Notes under the pieces: model-generated
What the model was told of the DNA's origin: nothing
Database searches by the model: none
What the model saw: only the letters and a program-made list of their open reading frames with translations
Part shown: piece after piece, positions 49,158 to 62,100 of the stretch
Position numbering within the stretch: the first letter of the stretch is position 1
Layout: every line of letters begins with the position of its first letter
Position numbers and translations under genes: made by a program
Origin: Adiantum capillus-veneris
Lineage: Eukaryota > Streptophyta > Polypodiopsida > Polypodiales > Pteridaceae
Length of the DNA: 64,000 bases
Reading direction: 5' to 3'
Assembly (NCBI GenBank): GCA_014529385.2
Contig: CM043952.1
Span: forward strand, 152,570,057-152,634,056

Positions 49158-51625
49158 CCAACCACAGTGTATACAACAAGTTGAACACAAGCACAAGCAT
49201 TTGCCGAGAAGTAGAGCCAGCGTGGAACCAGGCAAAATTGCTTGGGCTCAAACAAGTTGAGTAGGACTACTCCATTGGCTTTATTGCCAAAAGCCCAATA
49301 TCCAGCTACTGCCACAGGGAAGAATGTGGCTATGGCCACCCCATAGCAGACAGTGAGTCCTCTCACCATCTTTTTCCCAATGGGTTCTGCGAGTGATGCC
49401 TGCATCCACATAATTTAGCCAACTCATTAATCATTGCTTAAAATGTGCTCTTTCTTTAATTTAAAATGGATGATAAGAACTCTTTTTTATAATGATATGA
49501 GCTTGTCTTTATAGTAGGTGGTATGAGCTCTTTTTTATCCAATGAGGTGATCTACATGCATTTCGATATGGTAATATGGGAGTGAGCTTCCGCTTTAAGA
49601 AATTGTTGCACATTTGCCGCGTTTTATATAACAATATCTCCACTCACAATTGTGATTGTGGCCAAAATAAAAATTTCAAAAACAGCACATACTTGTATCT
49701 CTACCACCAAGGGGTTTGAATAGCTTGTCACCATCACACAAATTGCCGTAAAAATACCAAATGTCCTTGTCATCTCGCTGCCAAGAACCTTGTAATCTCT
49801 TGTAGCCTCAGGAGTTTTGGAGAATCCTGCTCACGAAATGAAGATTTATTAGCCCTTTGATGGAGGAATGTTGGCAGTGAAGGTAATGAATGCTTCTAGT
49901 CTAATTACTTATCCCAATTGCCAGGGCCAATATAACCAACAGATTATGAAATTGATATGTGTGCTTGTGGCCTTCATAAGGCCACTAGAATGATTCTGAA
50001 ATACTAAAAATGCACACTCACCAGCAATGAGAGATCCGATGAAGGCACATATGCTATAGCCAAAGCAGAGAAGAATCGAAACCATGTTGAAGTGCCGTAG
50101 TGAGTGCATGGATGGGATTTGAGAGAGAAGAAGCACCAATATACCAAATACAACAATGAACTCAAAAAGCTCTAGTGTTCCATTTTCATTGTAGGTGTAA
50201 AACATTTCCTGTAGTAATAAAAAATTAGATAACATCTCAATACTCTCTCTCTCTCTCTCTCGTGCGCGCACGTCGGTATGAAAAGCTCACCTTCATTGTT
50301 TGGCCACCCAACAAAGTTCCTCCTATGACTACCATGAAGCATACACTCAATTGAAGTGGAGCTACAACATAAGTCGTCCAAGAAGAACCTGCAAAAAATT
50401 AAAATAAACCCTTTTTCCTTAGTTTTGTGACCATACTTTGTTCATTGAATTGCCTAAAGAAAGCCTACTAATTAGATAACAAATCTTTGCCTTAATGTAG
50501 CAAGCTATTAATTTGTCATTTTTATTTTTGCACTCTACATCTGGTAATTAATAAGCATCTTTATTATAAAATTCATACATTTTTTTAATTGCTTAACGAT
50601 TAAACATTTTTTGATTATTTTTTTTGGCCATGGTTAAACATGCCATATGGGAGAAATTAGAGTAAGGCCTACAAATTGAGGTGGCCGCCCCGATGTTTTT
50701 GAGGCATATGGAGACGCCATTTCTAGATACGAGCATGGCTTGAATTTGTAATGTTTTTGGTTATGCTAATATACTATACTCGAGTTCTTATTATTATTAA
50801 AAAAAAAGAAAAACCTAAGTGAGCCTTTAGTGTCCTTCACCTTCTTTCTACTGAGAATAAACTGTCTTTGTTGATTGTTAATGGGGTTAACTACTATATC
50901 TACTATATCTAGACGTTAGAAATAATTTCTAGGCTAGTAAGAGATTTGAGAGTTTAAGTAGCTCTTCGAAAGCTAAGGTTGCTCAAAATAAGAAAGATCC
51001 CTTCTTTTTCTTCTTTTTTTTTTTAGTTGTTTTGTTTTGTTTTTTTTGGGTGAGAGAGAGAGAGAGAGAGAGACTTTTCTTAAAAGAGCACCTTGTCTTG
51101 CATCCATTTTCTTCAATGATGTTAGATTAGCCTCACTTTTCCTAAAAAGGGTTCTTCAGTGATGTTGGATTAGACTCACTTTTCCTAAATGGGCACCTTG
51201 TCTTGCCTCTATTTTCTTTTTTGGCGTTAGATTAGCATAAAATGTGGGAACACAATTACTTTTTGTTGGCCATAATTTAACAAGCACATATACAGTTATG
51301 ATTAACACTTTAGCACTCTCAAATTTAGAAAGCCTAAACTATCAAGAGTGGACAGTGGGGACATCATTTGCATGTCACTTTGGAGAAAAAGTTTAGCTTT
51401 AGCAGCTATTTAACAAAGGCATGGATTAGTGGATAAGGTAAGAAATGCAAGACTCTTTTTTCACAAAGGTGTCAATAGAAGAGCGAATGCCGGCCACATG
51501 AGCAAGCAAGACGTGATGTAGCGCTGAAATATACTAGGTGACTTTTGACTCCGTCTTTGCTTTTCTAAACATGTAGGGTCTGTGGGCACCATGATGCTAC
51601 AATTAGTGATGTGACTAGCACATGC

Positions 51626-51679
<54 letters not shown>

Positions 51680-51757
51680 AATTAGCATTGTTTGCATGGG
51701 TGATTCCACACATGTGTGTGTGTGTGTGTGTGTGCGCATGCATGCATGTGTGCAGCC

Positions 51758-51802
<45 letters not shown>

Positions 51803-54800
51803 ATTGATATGTATTACCGAGGATGTGTTGACTGAGGTCGCAAAAGCGAAAGGAGCGCTTTCCTTGTAGCTCCATGTGTTGCATGGCTTGTGAGAGGGAG
51901 TAACAAGCATAGTACGAGACAATCGCGCCCATAAAGAGTGCCACTATGCCGGGCCCCCACCCCAATGCCGCCATGGCAAAGGGCAGGCTCAGCAGCGGCG
52001 GTCCTGCTGTCGCTGAGGTCAAGTGATATGCTGCATGTGTCCATGTTCCTGCCCACATACATCACCCTCATTTTAAATTGCAAACACATACCAAATGACT
52101 ACAAGAAAAAGATGGTAGAAAGGTTTCGTAGGTACATCCATCAAAATTGGTGATAAATTTTTCAAATCTTTTCTGTTGTCCTTTCAAAGCAACCAATCAT
52201 TATCTAATTCTTGTTCAATTGCATGTGTTGCCTTTGTGAGTGATGTAATGTGTTTTCTTTGACGTGCAATGTTTTTGCTTTAGAAATGCAAGGATGGGAG
52301 TGATCTCAACCATTGAAAGAGAGTGATGGCCCTGACTCCTGGTCCGATTCCTTGATAGAACGTTCACCCATCATGGGTAACACTTGTTCTTTTTCAATCC
52401 TCGGATTAGAGACTATGTGACGGATCTTACACCTTACTTTTAATCTAACAAAACATTTGTTTATGCTAGAGTTTCAATTGGAGTTTTTTTAAAGCTATAC
52501 TCTAATTCGTTAGCTACCTAGTTGCTCTCATAGAGATTTAATTTAATTTGGAGTCCAATTAACAGTGGATGTGTGCTTTAAACATGTAAAAAATGATCAA
52601 CTTTGTTGATGTTGATTTGATTATCTTTTAACAATTTCACCCGACTAGTTTTGTTGGATGTACAATTGGATTAATTAGAATGGGATAGCTCAACATACAA
52701 AGTGCGTTTGCTTGTCTTCTTAAAAGCAAGACCTCGTTGATCAAGATGTGCTAATGTCTAGATCTCAACTCTTAATTGAAAAGACATTATATTCAATAAT
52801 CTCATACAAGGAAATCTAATATACTAGCCAGTGCCTCATGATTTCTAGGAAGGATTAATGGGTTAAATTTAGCCAATATTTACTTATCTCTAATTTAAGC
52901 GGAAAAGGATAAGCCTTATTGCCTAATTGTGTTCCAAATTCAAAATCTAAGTAAGTTTCTGAGAGGGACCTTTCCTTCTTCGAAAAATACAAGCTAAATA
53001 TTTGCATAATAAGTATTTAGCATAATAAGGCATCTTTTCATTTGAAAAGCTACATCATAACAAACCCGCACGTGATTAATATATGCTATTAAAGGTTTTT
53101 TCACAAGGGTGGACCCCATATTTTTCAAAAGCAAAAAGTAATATTTGTAGTTTAAAATTGCGATTAATCAAACCCACATGTACAATGTGTTTACATGCTA
53201 GGCCTTTAAAAACTATTTCATATGACGTTCATTCAAAGGGGTCCCTTTTTTCCTTAACAAATTTATGTTTTTTTTTTTTTTGGGCTCTCTTAAACAAGCT
53301 CCAACGAAGAAAGAAGTTACGCATACACTTGATGTGAAGTATGATACATACATATATACAATTTTTAAATATTTTAGTTTGTAAAAGATTCCTTCCATTT
53401 AATAGCCTCGTGCTGGTCCAATTTATTAAAGTTGTTTTATTATTTTCTATACTTATATTAGAACCTTTTCATACATAAATCTTTAAATCTTCTTTTGTTT
53501 TACTTTGTCTATGGTCCCTTCATTTTATTGTTTTAGAATGCCAATGTGAGCCTTTCACCTTGTTTTTCAAAGTGGCTCGATAAAATTGCCAATTGCATTT
53601 AATCGCGCATTATATGTTGTATAGATTAATAAACATTTTGCTAGTACACTAAATTTTCTTTAGAAGTGTCGCATACTAAAAGATAAAGAATTTGATGGAG
53701 TTCACTGAATGGTGATGGAGTTCATAGCCCCCCCCCCCCACCCCCACAAAATAGCGATGCTATGTCTATGTTGTATTGGTGGAGTAGTTTCATTTTGGGT
53801 TTTGATGGGGTGGCTCCCTTGTTAGGGAATGGAATTGCTTGTAATTTCTTTTGGCCTGCATGGCTCATATTGGGCATGGAGCTTCTATACATATATAATG
53901 GGAGAGAGGGATTCCGCCCCCCCCCCCTCCCCCCCTCTCCCTGCCACGCCTCAGCACCTCCTCTATCCAATAGCTCCCAATGGTGTGCCTTGCAACCTTG
54001 CGCACTCAGCGACACCGCACGTAGAAAGGGGGAGAGGCGGCCGGCCACACTAGTTTGTATAATAGGTTGTTGTTAATACAACTTTTAACTCTCTAATTTT
54101 GGAGAGAGTGCTAAATTTTTTTAAAAATTTTAAAAATTTGAAGGAAAGGGATCATGTAGTCCTTTTTTTTTTCCTTTGCTTGCACAAGATGGATTGCAAG
54201 GTTCACTTAAGTGTGCGTCACATCCTATGCAATTAGCAAAGATGGCATCAACTAGTCAAATGGGTAAGTAGGAATGGTTTTTAAAATTTCATTGAACACC
54301 AGTAATACACCCAATGTCGTAATAGTTAATCCTCTGAGGTTGTGTCTATGCTGTTTAGAAAATATCATATAATTGCAACTATTTTAGTATAAAGGCTGTA
54401 ATATATATGCAAGGTCCATCATTAATGAGTGGAATTAACCATTTTTTCTCACGGTTTTTCGAGATGCGAATAGAAATTTCTTGGCCAGCCAATCATATTT
54501 TTCCATTTTCATATCTATCATATAGCTTTCTAAGCCTTGTTTTTAATGTGCTTTGTATTACTCAACTCTATATCTAAGCTCCGATGTCTTGGAAGAATAC
54601 TTCAGGCTTCTAAAATAGCATGTATAAACTTGTGTCATTTGGTTTTTTTTGGGTATCATAGGTGGAACAATCACTATAGGCCTTGAGTTCAAGACTCGTC
54701 ATATAGATCTATGAGGTCTCTTGGGATTGTTCCTACGATTTTATAATTTCTCTTATATATCTTCTCTTCTTCTTCTTCTTTTTGGCTCTTTGCTTATTCC

Positions 54801-55579
54801 TTTCATCTAGGATATCACCCTGTGGTAACTTGTGGTGATATATGTATATGCAAATCATTCTAGTCAAGCTAGTTCAATAGGTGCTTGCTATGAATACTTG
54901 AGAAAAATGAGAGCTACACATTGATAGGGATGAACAATTAGTCCAATTGTGTTTGCAGTCTTGTCCTTGTTTAGAAAGGACGACATTATAAGCAGAGAAG
55001 GCAAGACATTGAAGCACAAAATATCATCATGTATTGGTTATCTGTGAGTATGCATGGTATCATGATTGGGGTCCGGGGATATACACGATTCATCTATGCC
55101 ATTGTTCGGTAATTTAATGAAATATCTATGTGTTTATGTTTACTATCTATCCATCTATCTATAGATATATAGCATTTAGCTATGTATCCATAGAGCCATG
55201 CATTGATATAGAGCGTCATTTAACAGCACACGTGCCTAGCAGTCCGTGACCAGTAGAGGAGCTCAACATAACAAGACTCCACTTTATCGAGTTAAAAAAT
55301 ACGAGGCACATCTCGGTCATCTTAAAAGAGTCGAGTGTGATATGTCGGATGCGCCCTGAGGAGGGGAGATAGAAATGCACCTTTGCAGACGAGGTGTGCA
55401 TGCTTCAAGGCGCTGGGGTCGTTGATCTTGCCAGCTTGATCGACGGCGGAGGCGGCCTTGAAGGAGACGCCCATCTCAAGGTAGTTGGCGTCGTAAACAA
55501 GGCTTTGCTTGGAGGCGCTCTGCAGAAGCTCCTCCTTGCTCACGCCGCCCTCGACCGCGATGACTTGCTGCTGAACCAT
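48547..55579 (-). CDS. GAT1-like: GABA transporter 1-like amino acid permease (AAAP family)
   Basis: Plasma-membrane H+-coupled permease of the amino acid/auxin permease family, closest in pattern to plant GAT1. Seven exons on the minus strand: 55381-55579, 51818-52048, 50291-50388, 50022-50208, 49693-49826, 49163-49399, 48547-48927. All have GT/AG borders and matching phases, giving 488 residues (Arabidopsis GAT1 is about 450). Exon 1 is soluble, ending VCK; exon 2 has GTWTHAAYHLTSATAGPPLL then SLPFAMAALGWGPG, the hallmark first helix. Later parts: LLGGQTMK, IPSMHSLRHFN, KTPEATRDYKVLGSEM, AVAGYWAFGNKANGVVL, HLHPTFERLE. About ten hydrophobic segments. Stop TGA at 48547-48549. No defect seen; start is the only suitable Met. 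Confidence 0.9.
49112..49155 (+). repeat. (GA)n at the start of GAT1-like intron 6
   Basis: About 22 GA units, i.e. (CT)n in the transcript, beginning 8 bases after the exon 6 donor (49162). Confidence 0.9.
51053..51800 (+). repeat. Microsatellites in GAT1-like intron 2
   Basis: (GA)n at 51053-51072, 51629-51675 and 51761-51800, and (TG)n at 51712-51735. The last (GA)n ends 18 bases from the exon 2 donor at 51817. Confidence 0.9.
52049..55380 (-). other. GAT1-like intron 1, 3.3 kb, no gene seen
   Basis: AT-rich with two C-runs (53728-53747 and 53917-53938). Open frames around 53722-54076 come from these runs. No element recognised. Confidence 0.7.
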
Positions 55580-55800
55580 AGTGACGCGCCTTAATTAAAA
55601 TAAAGGATAGGATCAGAATGAGTGAGCCTGTGCCCTTCACGCAGCTTCTTGCGAGCTAGCTACTTAACGCATGCACACAGACTCTCTCTCACACTCTGCT
55701 CAGGAGTACAAGTTCTCGGAAGCTGCGTGACTGCACGCGTGAAGGAAGTAAATATTGGATTATAGACTATAGTTGGAACAGGTGTTGTGGCGAGGGCCCC

Positions 55801-55810
55801 TTTTTATAAG
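55801..55810 (-). promoter_or_regulatory. TATA box of the GAT1-like gene
   Basis: CTTATAAAAA on the minus strand, about 220 bp upstream of the ATG at 55579; the intervening stretch has CT/GA-rich leader sequence. A fair plant core promoter. Confidence 0.6.
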
Positions 55811-55819
55811 CCCCCAGGG

Positions 55820-58410
55820 CCTCCCAGCCCCCCCTCCTTTTTAGTTCCTCAATTCTTTTAAAACTTAAAATGCTAAAGCATGTTGAACTTACTTTTCGCC
55901 CATTAAAATAGACTAGTGTCCCCCTACCCCCCCCTCCTTTAGAAGACTTCCACTATTATAATATGGACCACTCTACCCCTTGCCAAAATGGTAATCTAGA
56001 TGCCCCCAATTTCTCAATTATTATTATTCACATTCACCCACTAATTTTTTTTGATCTTGGTGGCTTAAGCACTTGTTAGAAAGCGGACCCACATGTCAAT
56101 CTAGCCCTACTATTCCACCCCATAAAGCAAAGCGAGAGACTCCCCCTTGTGTCTTTCAACTGTGCCTTTGATGCACCCTTCCCCCTTCTTAGGTGTACAT
56201 GGTGGAATCAAACCTTAGCATCTTTTCTAAATAATGTTGGTTGACAAGGGCAAAGCTTGTTTTCCCCTTGTCTAATTAAGGGTCCCCCTAAAGTAATCCT
56301 CACGAAAACACATAAACCTCTTGCATATTCCTCCCCTAAAGCCTTTCCCCTCTTAATTATGCATCCCACCAATTTCTCTCGGCATGTGGGATGTATCTAA
56401 TTATAGTCGATTCACTCGCACGCCAGGGTGCAAAATTGCATTATAGCTTATATTGCTCATTATGCCCGATGCCCTTATAATTCTACTGACCTTTCATATA
56501 TGAGATGATTTGTTGAAAGCTCGGGCTTTTTTTGCCAATAATTACAAGTATATTAGCATCCTCGATTATGTGAAAGAGCATAGGAACAATTGGTGTTGCG
56601 AGAATGCTCACTATAGAACTTATTCTTTACAGTGCATGAAATCCACTCTTTCACTCGTTTGTTTCTTATCACTTGGAGCAAGTCTTCATGCAGACGTTAA
56701 AAAAAAAGCTCTCTCAATTTGGATAATTCCATGGGCCAAAGAAAAAGAAATGTTCCAAACATGATGAAATTGAGATTGACAAAATTATCTCTTTCTTTGA
56801 GAGGTCCATTGCTTTTTCCTTCAATAAATTGTTTTGAGATGAAAGGGCGAATGGGCCTAGGGCGTGATGGATAGAATGCTCCTTGTGTACGAGAAAAGGA
56901 AGGCCTAAATTAAATAAAGGTAAATTTTCTTGCTTTTTTTTGTTAAAGGCGTGCGTGGCCAACTTCTCTCTTTGGAAAGAAAAAAGTAGACTCCAAATTG
57001 AAGCATGCAAAATAAAGAAAAAAAATATTCCAAAGTTTTAAAGGTCCACGTAATCGAGCTAAATAGTAGAATGGTCAATTTCAATGAGAAAAGTGACATT
57101 ATCTTTTCATTTGTCAATTCAATATTTTCCCAAAAAGCATCACTTTTTAGGTTGTTTCACTTAGTGAAGTGAATTCCATCTCCAACTCAAAGATTCGCAT
57201 CTACTCCTCCACGAGACCTTCCAATGGTGACATCTGGGCTTTGCACCCTTCGCTCATTTTACCACCACAACTAGCCTACCTAGCCATTGGACATAAAGGC
57301 TTGGCACCCAAGGCCCCTCCTCCTTGCTTAGCTACCCCCTCCCCTGTAAGCCCACCCCCACCTTTAATCCTCACCACATATTTGATTAATCCTTCACCAA
57401 GGGAAGGTACACACACCGTGCTTTTATCATCCCCCAAAATGTCCTATGCCCCCCACGCGACAAATCGAAGTGTACTTTATTGCAAAAGGGAGAGCGATTG
57501 ACTTTACGTGCATCATTCTAGCAAATTCCATACTACTTAACAAAGTGGCTTCTAGCTTGGAGCCGATATCTCCTCCATGATCTTCCAATCTGTAGGCTTT
57601 TTTAGCATTTGGTCTTTGCCATTGAAGATTGGCTAGTTCTTAAGTGCCTTGTTAATACGACCCCACTAGGATAAAGAGTTTTCATGAGCGTAATAAATTG
57701 TACGTGAGAGGTATATAGGCTCACAAAAGGACCTTTGTGGCGGGTGCTTGCAAGTTGGCAGAGGCTAAGATGGACTCCAGCTAAATGCATGCATGCTAAG
57801 ATGGACTCCAACTAGTTGGGCGCCAGGTCATTTAAAAATTGGAACTCCAGAAATTTTTTTAATAAAAATAATGTCAACTTTTTAGATTCTACTCCTGAGG
57901 ATCCTTCCAATGGTGAAGGGGCGTGCCATCTTATCCACACAAAAGGAGAAGGACAAGGACAAGGACTGAAGGAGAAGGTAGCTAGTAGCTATGCCAGCTT
58001 GTCTAGATGGTGTCTCGCAATTAGTAGCAGCTGAGCAAATGTGTATTTCTACACGTGCTCTACCTAGCTCTTCGCAATTCATCCTACTTTTGTTCAAGCG
58101 TATGATGTTTGCCTAGCTGCAAGCTGCACAAAAGCGAAAGTAACGTGTATGGATAAGACTCACCAAGTTTTTAAACCCTGATTTCTTTTCTAGAGTTTTT
58201 CAATAGACTTCCGAAATACTGACCATCAATCTTCGCACTTAAACAAACCTTATTACCAAATATGCAAATTTCGGCATCATTGATCACATTTGGATTACCA
58301 TGTTGCCTAAAGGCAGGCCGCAGGGCAGAGAGAGATGGTTGCAAGCAAGGTAGCTATTGAGGTGTTTTTCACAACTTAGCTAGATGCTATAGCCTTGTAA
58401 GGGGATCTTA
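55820..58410. other. Intergenic, no gene supported
   Basis: Upstream of the GAT1-like gene. AT-rich with C-runs. A 28-bp word (GCTAAGATGGACTCCA...) is repeated at 57761 and 57796. No motif recognised. Confidence 0.6.
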
Positions 58411-59029
58411 CACTACAAGAGGTTATGTGCACTTGTGACGTTTTTAACGTTTTTAACGACAGAACACATTGGGTTTTTATACTCCCCGAATGTCGCTAAC
58501 AGCGTCGCACTATAAGCGTCGTTATATAGCTACGATTACAGTCCTTCTTAGCGACGTAGCAGAACCTTATATAGAGATGTTTATAGCGACGCTCGAGAGT
58601 AGAAAAATTTGGGTGGCAGGGCACACCCATCAACCATATTGAATGTTTCCAAAATAGAGTAAACCTAAATGAATCCAAGATAAGCCCAGATTCGCCTTTG
58701 AAAAAAAGTACAAGGTATAGACCCAAAGTAGTCACCCACAAGACAATATAACCATTAACTCCATCATGCATAGTATTGTTTGTAGAATAAAGATACATAA
58801 CTGACAAAAGTAATTCGACGAAAGTAAATCAATGACAATTATACATACCATAGGCAAAATCACTTGATTGTTAAGCTTTGCAAATGTAATAGTTACAACA
58901 TAATTATCATTATTAAGAAAATACATGGTTTTCCAATAGTTACAAAAAGTCGTATACACGTCATCTCATTATACATGCTATGACAAAAGGAAACTAGAGC
59001 TATCTGGCTACGGCTAACTGACGTGTAAT

Positions 59030-60348
59030 CAGACATCTCATCGCGTCCAAGCAGCATATATGTCGGATTCTGCAGAAAAAAGCAATAAGACGTACTTTCT
59101 GTAAGTATAAATATATAGTTACAAAACAATTTATTTTCTGAGGTTATCATTAAAATACAACAAATGTGAAAAAGTAAAGTGAAATACTAACCATGCCGCC
59201 ATGAGAACTCAGAATGTCCATCAGGGCATTTAAGCCCTTTCTGCCTGCGTACTCGCGCTCGTACGGTGTGGGGTCACGTCCTGTCTCATCGACCACTGTT
59301 CAAAACATACAAAGAATCCATTATGTAAAAGTATAAATAGACGTAACTACCAAACCTAAAGAGCAATGCAAACACTTACAAAATCGGCCTCAAATGATGT
59401 CTACCCACCGCTCCCCAAGTGGTGCGAGCTCCCTGGCCTCTACTCGCGCTTTGGCTGCCTCCTTTTGTTGCTTCCACTTGTAAGGATTCTCGCGCACTGC
59501 TCACTTGGCATTCTTCCAATTTTCTTTGGCCAGTTAATCTGGTCAGTTCCATCCATGCTTTATTGCTTTTTGTACTTCAGAACACTTGTGCTTGCAGTAT
59601 TCATGCATTCAAACCTTCATCAGGTCTTCATTGAAGCGCTCATCCCGACTTGACACGGGAAACTCATCATGCAGCATGCTAATGACTCTATCTTTTAATT
59701 CATTTGGCACTTCAATGTAGGTGTTTAGTATGTAGTGTCTAAACACTCTGAGAGCAAAGACCGCGCATACGCGAGATCACCTTCTTGCCTTCGTCATCCA
59801 TGATGTGCCGCCGCTGATGTCAACCAAGTACGGCAAGCCCTCTCGCCTCTGACGCGTGAACTTGGTTGTCTTGGCACGGTTTCTAGCGGCGTCTCGATGG
59901 GGGTATGGACGTCAGGTGTCTTCACTGGAGTCTGGGTCACAAAGCGAGGAGTGTCAACTGGGGTGACTCCCAGAGGAGTAGCTAGTGGTGTGTAGCTAGG
60001 AACGATCGATAGCCGCGCAAAACTTGGCGTAGATTGCGATGTCGTGGCTAGTGTGGGGACGGGCAATGAAGGGGAAGGTAAGGAGTCTCGTTGAACACGA
60101 GGCGGTGTCGAGGCATCAGCGACGGCATCTCCACAGCAACCATCGCCGCCACCACTAGAGCGTCGGTGCATAGACGAGTGTGAAGATCGTCTCGTCGACA
60201 CCGAAGCTTCAGAGCGCGTTGAATGCTCCGAAAGAGAGGGAGACGCTGAAGGAGTGGAACGACGTGATGGTGCTCCAGAGTGATGACGCTCCTCGTACCA
60301 CCTCCTCTGCTGGGGTGACAAAGAAGAAAGAAACTCATCATCATCCAT
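59030..60348 (-). pseudogene. CACTA-2 copy of the second CACTA gene
   Basis: Starts MDDDEFLSSLSPQQRRWYEE (60348), homologous to 24690-25999. The Ser/Arg and TPxxTP parts are kept. A frame change near 59880 breaks the charged half, which continues in other frames to NPTYMLLGRDEMSDY (59030-59075), where the CACTA-1 stop TAG is TAC. Not functional. Confidence 0.82.
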
Positions 60349-60437
60349 ACCTGCATTAAACATAGGAACATTTAATCTTAATACTGAATGGAGAAGAAAA
60401 CATGGACAAGTTAAAATCTATAGTATAGATAATACGT

Positions 60438-60438
<1 letters not shown>

Positions 60439-60476
<38 letters not shown>
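60439..60476 (+). repeat. (GA)n microsatellite in CACTA-2
   Basis: About 16 GA units, upstream (in minus sense) of the second gene's start. Confidence 0.9.
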
Positions 60477-60479
<3 letters not shown>

Positions 60480-60571
60480 GACTCATAAAGGGGGAGGGAT
60501 TCGTGTGTAGAGAGATTCCTGTAAAGTTCTTGTGAATTTGTCTCCCATGTGCATTCTACGTATCTTGTAAA

Positions 60572-60849
60572 AGCACTGCGCTCCGAGTGCGATGGAGACT
60601 GAGGCTGGAATCGCGAAGGAGGTGATCCATCTATGCTCATAGATGTTGCTCATCCCTCCATCAGATCTAGTTGATCGAGTGAAAGAGACGCTAAGAAGCA
60701 CTACTCTCGTCCCAGAAGTAGTGCTTCTTAGTGTCTCTTTCACCCGATCAACTAGATATGGCGGAGGGATGAGCAACATCTATGAGAGAGATGGATCACC
60801 TCCTTCGCGATTGCAGCCTCTGTCTCCATCGCACTCAGAGCGCAGTGCT
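60572..60849. repeat. Large inverted repeat, ~134-bp arms, 11-bp loop
   Basis: Left arm 60572-60705 and right arm 60717-60849 are near-complete reverse complements, from AGCACTGCGCTC to TAAGAAGCACTACT. It sits between the second gene and the TNP2 3' end of CACTA-2. I do not see it in the matching part of CACTA-1 (24440-24690), so it was added or created here. Confidence 0.85.
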
Positions 60850-61058
60850 GCGTTGGCATATCAGACTTTCACGACACATCGAGGAGTGTCCCTGCTTGTG
60901 AGAATATACCTGGAGCATACTTGGAGTGGACGCAATGAAGATTAAACACAATTTAAATTCTCAAGTATAGCATATAGACAAGAATGGACAAAAAATCATG
61001 TGAATACAATATATATTATAAAATGGAGCAAAATTGTTCAAATACAATGTTTATGGCT

Positions 61059-62100
61059 TTAAGAGGTCTCTCTCTCATCTTCGCATAGCTCATCATAACT
61101 CCCTATATCTATATAGAGCTCTCCGTTTAGGCAGATGTCCTCCATTTCATTTTGTGGATCCTTTGCATGCATCCCATAGAGAGTAGCAACTTGATGCTCG
61201 TCTGGCACCACCTCAGCGGCTTGTGACTGAGCATCTTCTTTGATCTCCTCCATTGATGTCGCTGTAATTGTTGGCACATGGTAGCCTTCATACATCCGTG
61301 CACTATGAGGGGCTACGTCTATGATGTACCACCAGTTTGATGCAGACTTTGTAGGATGAAATATCACCTGCCAGAGCCACATAACTTACATGAGAGATTC
61401 CAAGCACATAACTTCTAAAATTTAATGTTAATTATTTACAGACTTACATGTTCACAATGCTTGGGTAGTATGAAAGTGTCTCTTAGGTCGGTCCATTTTT
61501 TACTTGAATCCACCTCAAGGAAACCAGACTCTCCTCTACGCACAGTAGCGTTGTGACCCTCCATGTTTATCTTGAACCATTGCATGTCGAACAAGTTAAA
61601 AAAAAAATCCTCTATAATCAATCCTCAAAATCTCATGTAGCGTGCCGAAGTAAGTGAGTTCTGCCACCCCAAGAGTTGCATCAGAGGACCGTTGTCGACT
61701 AGACTGTTAAACTTTTTTCATGATTCCACAATCTTGAGTAAAACGCTTTTTGTCAATCCGTTCCACCCTAAAATATCGACCTTTGCACCATGCTGCTGTG
61801 TATGATTTATACTATAACCAATAAAGATTATGAGTGGCCGTTCAAACATCCAGAAAGTCACTAGGCATACATTGCAAACTTACCTTAGTCGTGCAGCCCC
61901 GAGAGTACTCCCACTCCTCCTCAATCACTTCTTCACCGCACTGTTGTGCGCTTTTCAATCGGTTGTGCAACCATCTTATTAAGCTCATAAATGTTGGTAG
62001 GCTCTCCAGACCCACCGGATAATGCATCGGTGGTCGTCTTCCCTGTCTCCACTCGATTCGTGCCCTTTGTTGCTCTTGCTGCATCCTCGTATTGTGAAAT
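61059..62100 (-). pseudogene. CACTA-2 TNP2 3' part, in element orientation
   Basis: Exon remnants match the CACTA-1 TNP2 3' exons: FHPTKSASNWWYIIDVAP (61059-61372), FKINMEGHNATVRRGESGF with KKWTDLRDTFILPKHCEH (61448-61805, frame broken), and MHYP-to-EEWEYSRGC (61842-62100). Reading stops at the junction at ~62100. Confidence 0.82.

Noticed and set aside
53722-54076. Open frames on both strands in GAT1-like intron 1
   Set aside because: Driven by C-runs (poly-Gly/Pro); no homology pattern.
57169-57501. 110-codon open frame on the plus strand
   Set aside because: Pro-rich from C-runs; no domain or splice signals.
60483-60945. Two similar open frames on opposite strands
   Set aside because: They are the two arms of the large inverted repeat read from both sides.
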